64,000 nucleotides of DNA from JBBSDP01 sp963754335 (GTDB taxonomy: Bacteria > Planctomycetota > Phycisphaerae > Tepidisphaerales > Tepidisphaeraceae): the NCBI GenBank assembly GCA_963754335.1, contig CAVWFQ010000009.1:310001-374000 (forward strand), written 5' to 3'. Of the stretch, positions 18,020 through 29,126 are shown piece by piece; the stretch's first letter is position 1, and every line of letters begins with the position of its first letter. The position numbers and the translations under genes were made by a program. The notes beneath the pieces are model-generated. The model was not told the DNA's origin. It saw only the letters and a list, made by a program, of their open reading frames with translations, and did no database searches.

Positions 18020-20454
18020 ATGACCGGCGTACATTTTCGCATGATGCGTGCGTTCCTCGTGGGGCTGATCCTGGCGCTGGTTCCATCTGCCGCTTATGCC
18101 CAGGCAACGGGGTCTGTGGGATCGCTCGGATTCGGTTCCTGCTATCGGCCCAATTGCTGGACGCCGATGGTCGTCACGCTCAATTCGCAGTTGCCCACTT
18201 CGGCCAATTATCAGATTCAGGTTGTGCAGGAAGATCTGGACAAGGACACCGTCACCTTTGCGCACGATATCACGCTCAGCGCCGGTGCGACTGAGAACTA
18301 CTGGGTCTATTTCATTCCGCAGCCGACTGACGGCGGGTTGCCGAAATCGCCGACGGAACTGCAAAAGGTGCTGAAGGTTTACCTCTCCACGAGGCCCGAT
18401 TCGAACGGCCATTCGAAGCAATTGCTGCGCCTGCCACTCTCGTTTCCGATGCTGACCAATCTGGATCCCTCGAATGGCGACAGTGAGCGGGCCAAAGGAC
18501 GGAAACTGATTTTGTGTGTATCTGATGGAAGCAGCCAACCGCTCTGGGAGGAATATGAACACGCCGCCGGGATCGTTGAACAGCCGGTGATCGTGCGCGT
18601 CAACCTGGCTGATCTGCCGGAGAATGTGCTGGGTTATGACGCCGTTGATTCCATCCTCTGGCTCTCCGCGAAGGCCGACAAGCTCGATGAAGCCGGATCG
18701 CGCCGGAAGGAGGCGATCGAGCAGTTTATTCGCAACGGCGGGCAGCTCGTCGTGTGTGCCCCGGCGGAGCCGCACGATATCGACGCCCTGGCGGACCTTC
18801 TTCCGATCGACTCGGCCTCGGTGACGATGGCCGATCACAAGACCCTTCAGCCACTCTGGAATTTCACGGGGCCACGTCGGGCCAACGGAAGCCGCGACAA
18901 ACCGATGTGGAATCACTGGGCGCAGATGGGAAGCCTTCATCCCTTCAAATTTGCCCGGGCCACTCCAGTTGGAAATGCGGTGGTACAAGACTGGATCGAT
19001 TGGCCGGAGGGGACGCCGAATAAGACGCCATGGCTGGTCCGCCGCGGCATCGGGCTGGGCTCTGTGACATGGGTGGCCCAGGACCTGGGCGATCCGGCGC
19101 TTCGGGGAGTGCGCGACCTGAAGGGGGGAATGATTAACGAATCGGCGGGATGGCCCTATATCTGGGACCATGTTTTTGGCTGGAACAATGCGACCCGCCT
19201 TGGGTCGGACGACGACGACGAGATGAAAAAGGCCCGGGCGCTTTTCGACATGTCATCCCTTCTCAACCCGACCATCGACTTGGGAAAGTCGCTTTTCAGC
19301 GGCACTACGTTCGAAGGCAAAGGGGCGGGGCTGATGGGAATCGCCATCGCGTTTTTCATCATTTACTGGATCGTTGCCGGTCCCGGCAGCTTCCTTTTTC
19401 TCGCGAACAAAGGACGCAAGGAATGGAGCTGGTTTATCTTCGGCGCGGCGGCGATCGTTGCGGCGGGAATCACGGTGCTTCTGGTGCGGCTGGTACTGCG
19501 CGGCGATCCCGTCGTTCAGCATATGAGCATCGTTCAACTCGTCCCCGGCGAACACACGCGCGTGCGCAGCCGGATCGGCCTTTACATCCCGCGAGATGGA
19601 GATCAGACGATCGAGCTGAGCGACACGGCCTCGGACGCGGTCAGCACCCTGACCGCGCTCGCCCAGCATCCGCAGGATGTGAGCGACAATGAGTTCCCCG
19701 CCGCCCAGGATTACACCATTCCGGTGCATGACGGGGAACAGCCGGTCGCAGTGAAGATTCCGTTCCGCAGCACGCTCAAGAAAATCGAAGCGCGATGGAC
19801 CGGCAATTCTCCGGGCGGGATACTTGGCTCCCCCAAAATCCTGGGAAATCGCAATGGATTCATTGGCGGAACGCTCACCAACCAGACGGGCTATGATCTG
19901 AGGAATGTCTACTTCGCGTTTAACCATCCCCAGAACGGGGATAATCCGGCCGACTTGGTTTTGTACGTGCCGATGTGGAAAAATGGCCAGAACCTGGACC
20001 TGAGTGATGAGTTCAGCGCTGCCAAGAGCCGTCTTTCCGGCGCCGAGCCGGATGGAAAGAAGGGGAACGTAAAAGGCCCGCTCGACTATCTGTGGGCAGT
20101 CTTGTGGTATCAATGGGTGGTTAAGGAGGGAGGCGATGATTCGGGCGGACGGAGATTTTCCTTTCCGATCATGAGTCTGATCGACCGGCTCCCGCCGCCG
20201 GCCGAGGGAAAATTTGGCGAGGCTGAAACCAAGAGTTTTGACCTCCTGCGCCGCGGGGGCGCGACTTGAATCTTTCGGGAGCGGTCGCCAGCGGCGAATT
20301 AGTTATCCTCGGCGAGGCCGGCACCCCGTTGCCGTGCCCGCTCAAAGTGGATGGCCAGAAAATGACCGGCGAAGGAACGAGTCTTTTTCAGGCGGTGCTT
20401 CCGTTGGATCGCACCGATGCCGAACCGGCTCCGACGACACAAGCCGGTTCGTAG
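18020..20454 (+). CDS. Large membrane protein next to ABC transporter (DUF4350-like, one frameshift)
   Basis: About 810 residues. A signal peptide lies near the start (MRAFLVGLILALVPSAAYAQ), so the real start may be 18041 rather than 18020. A large extracytoplasmic region contains GRKLILCVSDGSSQ and the flavodoxin-like FIRNGGQLVVCAPAEPHD. Two adjacent membrane helices follow (GIAIAFFIIYWIVAGPGSF and FIFGAAAIVAAGITVLLVRL), then a second outer domain. The frame ends at 20269, but the next frame continues naturally as NLSGAVASGELVILGEAG to 20454, so one base is probably missing near 20262. It is encoded immediately before an ATPase and a permease and probably works with them. Confidence 0.65.
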
Positions 20455-20472
20455 TGCGGGCTTCAGCCCGTA
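20451..20472. repeat. REP-like palindrome, second copy
   Basis: The unit GTAGTGCGGGCTTCAGCCCG has arms CGGGCT/AGCCCG and is the reverse complement, with small changes, of the element at 13331-13352. It overlaps the stop codon of the preceding gene, so the element supplies the end of that coding sequence. Confidence 0.6.
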
Positions 20473-20512
20473 TGAGCAGGAGAGAAGGCGGCGAGCAACA
20501 AAGCAGGTCTCC

Positions 20513-21447
20513 ATGGCCGTAATGATCAAGACCGTGAACCTCACCAAGCGTTATGGAACGCTGGTCGCGCTCTCGAATCTTAATCTCGAGATCGAGGAGG
20601 GGGATTGCTACGGGTTTATCGGCCCTAACGGCGCCGGCAAAAGCACCACGATCAAGATTCTGGCCACTCTGCTACAGCCCACCTGGGGCGAAGCTCGAAT
20701 TTGCGATTATGTCGTCGGATACCAGTCGCGATTGATCCGCCCTCTCATCGGTTACGTGCCGGATTATTTCGGGGCGTACGAAGACATGGTGGTGCAGGAA
20801 TATCTTGAATTCTTCGCCGCCGCCTACAACATCAATGGAGCCGCCCGAGTCAAGATCGTCAACGACGTCCTGGAGCTGACGGATCTGGCTTACAAGCGCG
20901 ATGCTCCGGTCGATGGCTTGTCCCGTGGCATGAAGCAGCGCCTCTCGATCGGCCGCGTGCTGGTGCACGATCCCAAAGTCCTCCTGCTGGACGAACCCGC
21001 CGGCAACCTCGATCCGCGCGCCGAATCGAAATGCGCGAGCTCCTCAAGGAATTGCAGCGCCGCGAAAAGACCATTTTGATCAGCTCCCACATTCTGCCGG
21101 AGTTGGCGGACCTGTGTAACAAGGTCGGCGTGATCGAGCAGGGGGAGTTGCTTTACAGCGGTCCCGTGACTGACATCGTCCGCCGCGCGCGAAGCGGCAC
21201 GGTGCTGCACGTCAAAGTCGCCGAAAACCAGGAACTAGCCGCGGCGCTGCTGAGCCAGAATCCGAGCGTGGCCAACGTGGCCGCGAACAACGGTTACATG
21301 GAAGTCGCGCTGAAAGATGGCGTGCAGGATTACACCTTTGTCCCGCAAACTTTAGTGACCGCCGGTTATCGGCTGACGATGCTGAAAGAAGAAGAGGTCA
21401 ATCTGGAAACGGCGTTTATGCGGCTGACTAAGGGGATGGTGCAATAG
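20513..21447 (+). CDS. ABC transporter ATP-binding protein (one frameshift)
   Basis: ABC ATPase of about 310 residues. It has Walker A GPNGAGKST, signature LSRGMKQRL, Walker B VLLLDEPAGNLDP and the switch histidine in ISSHILPEL. Then comes the C-terminal extension typical of export ATPases of the ABC-2 type. The frame breaks right after the D-loop near 21025. Restoring one C (CGCGCGCC to CGCGCGCCC) gives LDPRARIEMRELLKEL, which joins the two parts exactly. The next gene, 40 bp downstream, is its permease. The substrate is unknown; gliding-type or polysaccharide export systems share this layout. Confidence 0.9.
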
Positions 21448-21450
21448 GGT

Positions 21451-21472
21451 AGGAGCCAGGAGCCAGGAGCCA
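21451..21472 (+). repeat. Three tandem copies of AGGAGCC
   Basis: A 7-bp unit AGGAGCC is repeated three times in the 40-bp gap between the ATPase and permease genes. Each unit contains an AGGAG that could act as a ribosome-binding site, but the nearest is about 25 bases before the ATG at 21488, too far for a normal one. It may be slipped-strand expansion. Confidence 0.5.
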
Positions 21473-21487
21473 GAAAAAAGAACCTGA

Positions 21488-23581
21488 ATGCTTGGAATCA
21501 CTGAATATGCCTGGCGACTCATTCCTGCGAATCCGATTCTCCTTCGGGTGGTGGAGACGGCGGGCAAGCGGCGGCGCGATCTGATTATCCGATGCGGCTA
21601 CCTTGGCCTGCTCGTCATGCTGGTGATCATCTCTCTGCTGCCCGGTGGGACCACGTCCGGCGGAAGCTTATCTGATCTGGCCAAGAGCAGCGCCGTTCTG
21701 TTCCAGCGGATGAGCTATCTCCAGCTTGGACTGGTTGCGCTGCTGGCGCCGATCTTCACCGCCGGCGCGATCACGCAGGAAAAGGATTCGCAAACCTACG
21801 ACATCCTGCTGACCACGCCGTTGACCAACGGGCAGATCGTTCTCGGCTCGCTCCTGTCGCGGCTGTTTTTCGTGGTCGCGCTCCTGGTCAGCGGGATTCC
21901 GATTTTCTCCATCACGCAGATTTTCGGCGGAGTTGCAATCAGCAGCATCGTTCAATCCTTTTTCATCGCCGCGGCCACCGCGTTTGTCACCGGCGCTCTG
22001 GCGATGGCGATTGCCGTTTTCAAAGTGGGGACTCGGCGAACGATTTTCAGCTTCTACCTCTTCGTCGTGATTTACCTGGTCGGGCTTTTTGTGCTGGATC
22101 AGGTGCCTTATTTCCAGATCAATGGACATCAGATCAATTCAAACATCGTCTGCCATACAAGCTGGTTTACCGGATTGCAGCCGTTCCTGGCATTGCGAGC
22201 GACGTTTCACGACCCGGCCTACAACGCGCCGTTGCTCGGCGATTTGCCTCCCAATCTGCAGGCGTGGCCGATGGGGTGGTACCTGAGCGATCCCGCCGGC
22301 TTCTACACCACGGTGATGTTGGCTTTGAGTTTCATCCTGGTGATGCCATCGATCGTGTTTCTGCGCCGTCTGGCGCAGTCGACGACATCGCTCAAGACGC
22401 TAATTCTCCAGCGGATCGGACTGACCCGCGGCGACCGCACCCGAAAGCCGCGCACGGTCTGGAGCAATCCGATCGCCTGGCGGGAGGCCAAGACCAAGGC
22501 ATCGGCCGCAAAGGCCTCCGCGCTGCGCTATGGGTTCATTGGATTGGGACTTATCGGGGCACTCGCGCTGGTTTATCTTTATGCCTCGCTCGTCGCGCCG
22601 ACGAGTAATCAGTACATCGATGCGCTTTCGTATGATCCGGCCCATCATCTTCTGACCGTCTACACGCTCGATGGCACGGCGACGACGCTGCCGCTTCAGC
22701 CGTACACCACTTTCAAGTTGAACGGCAATGACAGCGCGGTTGAAGCGCTGCGCGGTAAGTTGAGCGTGCATGCGGCGAGCAACAATTCCACCGCGACTCC
22801 CGCGTGGGTTTCCATCGATGCATGGGACCTGCCGCGCCGGTTGAGCGCTGACGAATCGCGAAAATATCTCCTGGGCATCGTGACGATCGAATTTGCCGTG
22901 ATCCTCCTGATTGTCACCAACGCCGCGGCCAGCACGGTTACGCGCGAGAAGGAGGATGGAACGCTCGATTTGCTGCTCAGCACGCCCATCACCAGCCGCT
23001 ATTACATCTGGGGAAAATTGCGCGGCCTGGTCAGCTTTATTCTGCCGCTGGTGGCCGTTCCGGTCGCGAGCGCGCTCTTCTTCGTGATCTACGATTTGTT
23101 CCGGCGTTTTTCGGGCCCCCATGATGCCGCATTTGAATGGGTCGTCTTTCCCGAGGCGCTCCTGATCCTGCCCGCCACGCTGGTGATCGTCTCGGCTTTT
23201 GCCGCGATTGTCGGAATGCAGATGTCGCTGCGATGCCGCAAGACGGTCGTTGCCGTGATGAGCAGCGTGGGGATCGTGGTCGGATTGTGCGCGATGCTCG
23301 GTTTCTGCGGGTTCCAACTCCTCCAGTCCAACAGCGCCGGCGGGATGGGGCCGGTGATCGGGAGCTTCAGTCCATTTACCGTCATGACGATGGAGATCGA
23401 TCCGTACGATTTTGCCCAGGGTGCTTTCGTCCGGTCGGATCCGGACGGGGTTTTCGGGGCGCGGATCTGGGTGCTGGTCGTCAGCGTGATCGCCGTCGCC
23501 GCTTATGCCGGCCTGGTCGCGGCAATGTACAAGTCGATGGTAAAGAATTTCGATATGACGATCCGCAAACAGTCGAGATAA
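21488..23581 (+). CDS. ABC-2 type transporter permease
   Basis: Inner-membrane permease of 697 residues pairing with the ATPase just upstream. Two ABC-2 membrane blocks are visible. The first spans about residues 35-280 and contains FTAGAITQEKDSQTYDILLTTPL, here split by the family cleft motif TQEKD..T.D.LL.TP. The second spans about residues 340-690, where the same motif recurs as VTREKEDGTLDLLLSTPI. Each block has about six hydrophobic helices, so this is a fused double permease. A short hydrophilic loop with THr/Ser-rich sequence lies between residues 380 and 440. The two TxEK motifs mark the coupling regions. Confidence 0.85.
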   Translation: MLGITEYAWRLIPANPILLRVVETAGKRRRDLIIRCGYLGLLVMLVIISLLPGGTTSGGSLSDLAKSSAVLFQRMSYLQLGLVALLAPIFTAGAITQEKDSQTYDILLTTPLTNGQIVLGSLLSRLFFVVALLVSGIPIFSITQIFGGVAISSIVQSFFIAAATAFVTGALAMAIAVFKVGTRRTIFSFYLFVVIYLVGLFVLDQVPYFQINGHQINSNIVCHTSWFTGLQPFLALRATFHDPAYNAPLLGDLPPNLQAWPMGWYLSDPAGFYTTVMLALSFILVMPSIVFLRRLAQSTTSLKTLILQRIGLTRGDRTRKPRTVWSNPIAWREAKTKASAAKASALRYGFIGLGLIGALALVYLYASLVAPTSNQYIDALSYDPAHHLLTVYTLDGTATTLPLQPYTTFKLNGNDSAVEALRGKLSVHAASNNSTATPAWVSIDAWDLPRRLSADESRKYLLGIVTIEFAVILLIVTNAAASTVTREKEDGTLDLLLSTPITSRYYIWGKLRGLVSFILPLVAVPVASALFFVIYDLFRRFSGPHDAAFEWVVFPEALLILPATLVIVSAFAAIVGMQMSLRCRKTVVAVMSSVGIVVGLCAMLGFCGFQLLQSNSAGGMGPVIGSFSPFTVMTMEIDPYDFAQGAFVRSDPDGVFGARIWVLVVSVIAVAAYAGLVAAMYKSMVKNFDMTIRKQSR

Positions 23582-23616
23582 ATCCCGGATCATCCACGCA
23601 AAGACTGATTAAGGAG

Positions 23617-23760
23617 CCCCGCACGAAGTAAGCGGAAAAGTTCTCTCGTTTACCGAGTACGTTCCCGCTTACTTCGTGCGCGGCCCCTTGCAATTTGTCA
23701 TGACCAACAGACAGTTCTCTCGTTTACCGAGCACCTTCCCGCTTACTTCGTGCGCGGCTC
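23617..23760. repeat. REPIN-like hairpin element plus half copy (GCACGAAGTAAGCGG family)
   Basis: Left arm GCACGAAGTAAGCGG at 23621-23635 pairs with CCGCTTACTTCGTGC at 23665-23679. A second right-hand half, CTCGTTTACCGAGCACCTTC followed by the same arm, occurs at 23717-23755. The same family, with CGTTTACC in the loop, occurs at 46346-46467. The element lies between convergent genes, where it may also stop transcription. Confidence 0.75.
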
Positions 23761-23778
23761 CTCCAGATTCGTCCCGGA

Positions 23779-26700
23779 TCATCCACCCTTCTTTTTCGCC
23801 ATCACCAGCGTCACCTCTCCCCCTTCGTGATCGTCTGACGGGTCGAAGGCGGCATGGGTGAGATGGATGCGCTGATCGACGCCGGGAATTCCACTCGCCA
23901 CCAGATAGGCGCGGACCGCCTCAAGCCGCTGGCGGCCGATTTCCAGGCAGGCGGCGCGAGTGCGGCGCGGCGCCTGACGGTCAGCGCCGGGGCGAAGCAG
24001 GTCGTAAAGCCGGTCCAGACCGTTTTCCGTCTGCGCCAGTTCCAAGTCGATCTGCCGCAATCGGGCAACGGACGGCTGCGCCTCCGTCGCGGACCAGCTG
24101 GCGAGCTCGCCGCGCGCGGAGCCGGCCACGGCCGAACGGATCACCAGCAGTTGAGCTTTCTTTCGGCGCAGATTGGCCGCAAGGACCTGGCACTCTTCCG
24201 GCGTCGGATTGGCACGGATCGCGGCGCGCGTTACGTCGCCGCTGCCCAGTTCGTGTTTCACGGTGACTTCCAGCGACTTGTCCTTCTTCAATTTTTCGAT
24301 GACGGCCGTGAGTGACACTGCGTCGTTCGCCGACAAGACCGCATCTCCGCCGGCAAAATCGAGGTTCACGGGAGGGATCGTGTCTTTTCCGTGCTTGCCG
24401 AGCCCGAAAATATCGTTGACTGCCTTGACCGGTGCACTGGCGATCGCGGTGAGAATCACCGACGCGACGGCACCCACCATCTGTCCTCCAAGGCCGTCGA
24501 TCTTTCCTTTAGCCACCTGGACGGCGATTGGAATGGTGATCCCGCCATCAGGATCCTGAAGGGCTCCGATTGCCGGATCGAGCGCTATCGGAAGTTTCAG
24601 CGCCTTTTGAATTGGCCCGTTTGGCGGCTCATCGATACTCAGATCGGTAAAGACGATTTTGGTGCTGGTCTGCGTCGTGCCGTCGCCGGGAAATCGCAGA
24701 TCGGTGTTGGTGTCGAGATTGCCAGAGTTCAAAGTTACACCGAGCGCATGCGCGACGCCGCGGAAACCGGAAAGGTCGAGCGCGCTCAGTGAACTCTTGG
24801 CCCACCCTTTGGGCGCCGGATAGAGAGAAAGGCTTCCACTGGCGGTCGCCTGAGCGAAGAGCTCGCGTTGTTCGGTGGCGTCAGGCGCAGCCCCCTTCTT
24901 CAAACTCGGCAGCGCGGCCTTGCCGGCGCTGGCAGTCAAACTGAATCGGAACGGCTTATCCTCGTATAAAGCCAGGTTGCTCAGGTCACGCGCCTCCATG
25001 TCGAGCCCGGTGATGGGGAGGACCAGCGGGGGAATCATCACCTGATCCCGGAACGTAAGATCCGCGCCGTTGATCGTGAGCTTGTCGATGCGGATTTCGT
25101 GAGCCGGCCGGGCCGACGCGACCGCCGCGGGGCTGGGCGATGCGGCCGGCGCCGTCGCGGGGGTGGCTGGTTTTTCCTTCTTTTCCGCGGGCTGCGTGTC
25201 TGGTACGCCGAATGCCATCAGCTCCGGGGGGAGCTTGAACACGATGCCGGCTAAATGCAGCCCATCTTTGTCGCGCAGGGCGCTGCCGATCGGTTTGGTG
25301 ATTTCAATCGAGCGAATCTCCAGGTTGCCACTTTTCGGATCAAACCGAATCCCGTCGGAGCGAACCTCGTCAACCCCGGCAAGCACGGTTCCATCCGGCT
25401 TGTCTTTAAACGCCACCTGGTTGAGCACAAATTCGCCGCCCATCGGACGGGAGAAATCAAATCCGACCGGATGAACCTGCACGAGCTTGGCCTGTCCCTC
25501 GAGGTGAGCATGGAACTGGCCGTCCTGGAGGGGAGCGCCGTCTAGTTGGTCCTTCAATTCGGGAAAGAGCGCCGTCACGCTGTCGCCGCGAATGCCCGAG
25601 GCGGACAGATCGATCACAAGCGTCGGCCGTGCCACCAGCGGGGCAACATCAATGTTGCAGTTGATCGATGAGATGGCCGGCTGGATCGCGCCGGTCAGTA
25701 GCAATTGGACGGGCGGATGCGATTCGGCATCATCGCCGAGCAATTCAATCGGCTGACGATTCTTCAGCACTATCTCGGAAAGCACGAGAGGTTCGGATCC
25801 TGGCCGACCCTCATCGGCGTAAGCGGCGCGCCGAAGATTCAGATTGAGTTTTGCGAGACTGATGAGCGGCAATTTCTGCAAAACCTGGGCCGCACTGGGT
25901 AGCGTTGTCGGCGTTTCGGCCGGGCCTGAAGGCGGCGCGACTGCAACGGCCGGCAGAGTCGTCGGCGCCGGCCTAGTCGCGGGAGCAGAAGGCTCGGTTG
26001 TCGGTTGAGCCGGGGCAGCGATGGCAATACCGCATGCCTTAAGCGTTCCGTCTTTCGATTTGCGGATGTCCGTCTCGAGGCCGGTCACCGACACTTCATC
26101 AAACGCCATGATGCGGTGCGCCAGATCGAGGCGCGTCAGCAAAACTTTCGCGCCTTCGAGCTTCAGGAGCGGCGAATCCTGATCTCCCTCACGCAACTCG
26201 GTTGCGCCGACAGTGAGCTGCGCATTTTCCCCACCTTTGGGCTCAGGCGCGACAGCAACATCGATGGTTGATGTGAAACGGCCGTCCTTCAATTCCAGGC
26301 GCGTCCCCGGCGGAAAATATGAATTGACGGATCCAGAACGAATGCCGGTCGTCTTGATGTCCAGATGAAGACCCGGCGCGAGAGGCGAAGTGGATAGGCC
26401 GCCGGTCGCATGAAGGGTGTCGAGAATTCCATCAGCCACGAGATGAGCATCAAGTTTCGCGGAAGCCGCTGTCCGGCCGAGAACCAGATCGTTCAGGCTT
26501 ACGTCCGCATGCGCCGTGGTTTGAACGGCCGGTTTCACGGCTCGATCATTCCAGCCGATCGCCGCGCCGTCGACGGCAATCCTTTTCACCGTCGCTGGAT
26601 AGTTGCTGTTGGAGGCCAGCGCCTGCAGCAGCATCGCCAGGGGATCAGGGCCAAGCTGGCCGACCGTGATCGGGCCCGGTGGTTTGGGAGGGGGCGCGAG

Positions 26701-29126
26701 GAGATGGATGCCGGCCGCGATCAGCGTTCCATCGGGATTGCGAGCCACGTCTAATCGCGGCTTGCTCACGACCACCTCGCCGACCGACATCTCCCGCGAC
26801 AGCAAGTCAGCATCATGAATGCCAAAAGTATCCAGACCGGCGAGTTCATGCTCGCCGTCTTTCAGGTGAAGGTCTTTCACATCGAGCGAGGCGCGCAGGC
26901 CGTCGGCGGTTTCTTGCAGGTCGGCCGTCGCATGAAGTTGCAGGGAGGCATCATGAATGAGCGGCTCCACGCCGAGCGCCTTGAGCGTTGGGGCGAGCGC
27001 GTCGCCGCTCAGCTTCGTTCCGCGGACATCGACCGCGAGCGCAGCTCCGCCGGGCTTCGGGGTGATCGTTCCCTGCGCGGAAAGCCGCTCCGCCAATCCG
27101 GGCGCCGTGAGCCACGCGTTCAGCTTCGCGGGAACGCCCGTCGCCGCCTTTGCATCCGGATCGATAACAAGGTTGTCCAGCTCCACCAATGCATCCTTGA
27201 GCGCGACGGAAACCGGGGGTTTGGCGAAAGCATCATCAAACGAAAACCCGACATCCTTCCAGGCGAAGTGTCCGATCTCCAGGCGCGGCAGTCCCGGCGA
27301 TGCCGGTTCTGTTGCGGCGGCGGGCGCCGCTTCGGCGGTGCTCGGGCCCGGCTTGGCTGAAGGATCGACCTTCGCCGATTTCGCAGGACGCGTACGGAAA
27401 CCCAGAAGCGTCGAGCGCCCGGTCGATTCGCGACGAGCGGCGAGGCGCGGCCCGGAGATCTCCAGCGTTCCGACATGCACTCGATGATTCGCCGAATCCA
27501 GGCCCGCGTCAGCAAGGTGAACGCCGGCGAGGGTGAACAGATCTTTTCCCTCGTCGCGCAACACCACGTGATCGAGCTGCGCATCGCTGATCGCCAGGCC
27601 GCCGCGCGGCGAAAGCACGGCACGCGCTTCGCAACCGAAGCTGGCATCGTGCAGGAGCGATTCCAGGCCGATGGCTTCCAGATAAGGCCGCAGCGCCGCG
27701 GGATTGATTCCGTGGGCCTGGACGCTGAGATTCGCAGTCTGTTGTTTGCCGGATAAATCGGCCTTGCCGTCGAGAGAGATCAGTTTGATCAATCCCGGCG
27801 CATGCATCTGCGCGAAGAGTGTTCCCGTCTGATCGAGCGTTCCGCCACCGCCTGGGCTGGCTTTCACCTCATCGATCACAAACGCCAGATCGGTGGCGGG
27901 GGTGACGTAGTGGTCGTGAAACGTGGCCGCAACGTCCTTGATTTCCAACGAAACGAGGCTCACGGCAATCGATTTGGAGCTTGGTCCCGTTGTCGGGGCA
28001 GCCGCCGGAAGCAAAACGGGCAGCGGGTTGCTTTGTCGGCGGCTCACTTGGATTCCAGGAGGAGCCGGCGAAATGGATTCCGCCGTCCGGCTGGCGATCG
28101 GCGTCCAGGCGAACGCCCTGAATCGAGAGTTTCGAAAATTCGGCCGCCGTTTCGGACAGAGAACTGGCGTCGATTGTGAAATGCTCAAGCGTGAATGAAC
28201 GATTTCCGTCTGCGATCGCCGTCACATTCTCAAATGACAGCCCGGCCGCGAGTGAGCCGGGCTTCTGGCCCGGGGCGGCGTGAACTTTCGCATCGAGTTT
28301 TACAGAAATTCCTTCAGCCGCGGCCCGCAGCCCGAGAAGGCTCATGTAACCGTCGAGCGGGTGAAGATGCAGACCCGTCAGGTTGAGCTTAACGCTGGCA
28401 TCGAGGGCATTGGCCCGCGTGGCGGCCTCCCCTTCAATGCGCAGGTCATCGAGGATCGGGTCGCTGTTCAAATCCATGACAAAGTGCGTCGGCCGCGATA
28501 AGGACCCGATGTCGGTCAGCCACATGTTGAGTTCGAGCTGGGTATCAAGAGCCGGCTTCAGCAAGGGATCGCGAAGATGTACATGCACCTGCTGGAGACG
28601 GAAGATATCGACCCTGATTGGCGGGTTCAGATCGACCGCCTGCGGTTTTGCGTTGTTCGCGGCGGGCGCGGTCGTGGTTTGCGGCAGATGCTTGAGAATG
28701 GGAATCGAGCCGTCGGCCTTTCGTTCCAGCAAGAGATCAATTCCCTCGGCCTCGGCTCGGCGCACAACGAGTTTTCCGCGAAGAAGCGGCAGGGCAGAGA
28801 TGTCGCCACGGCAATATTCCGCCTTGAAGAGCGGCTCGCCCCCTTCCTTGGGCGCGATCGTCAGATTCCACAATCCGACGTCGCTGTCGATCAGGTACAT
28901 GTCCGAGTGGTCGTAGGTGCAAGTCAGTCCATATTGGCCGGCGATCTTCTGCAGCACTGACGGAAGCAGCGCCACGATCATCACGCGTGTGAAGATCACC
29001 ACGCCGAGCAGAACGATCAACGTAACGAGAATTCGTCTGCGCCATTTTCGCGCGGGTACGGACCGGCTTTGGCTCGCCGGGCGCGGGCGTCGCAGGCACG
29101 GTGTCGGGAGGGGTCGATTCGCTCAT
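23779..29126 (-). CDS. Giant AsmA/DUF748-like envelope protein (two frameshifts)
   Basis: Reconstructed length about 1780 residues. The start MSESTPPDTVPATPAPG at 29126 is followed by a single membrane anchor (RRRILVTLIVLLGVVIFTRV). It then has many AsmA-like repeats (for example FSLTASAGKAALPS, TTGIRSGSVNSYFPPG, LKDGRFTSTIDV) linked by Pro/Ala-rich loops. The C-terminal DUF748-like part includes DLSGFRGVAHALG. The end carries a helical region and a periplasmic OmpA-like strand pattern. Frames change near 29045 and 28035. AsmA-like proteins bridge inner and outer membranes and help lipid transport (family knowledge). It follows lpxK and a lipoprotein on the same strand, which fits outer-membrane biogenesis. 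Confidence 0.75.

Noticed and set aside
22400..23593. 397-codon frame antisense to the ABC permease
   Set aside because: Composition is Asp/Arg/His-rich, as expected from the complement of GC-rich membrane protein codons; no start signal.
23617..23760. Possible CRISPR array (repeated CTCGTTTACCGAG units)
   Set aside because: Only two units, palindromic arms and a related copy at 46346; it is a REPIN-like element without spacers or cas genes.
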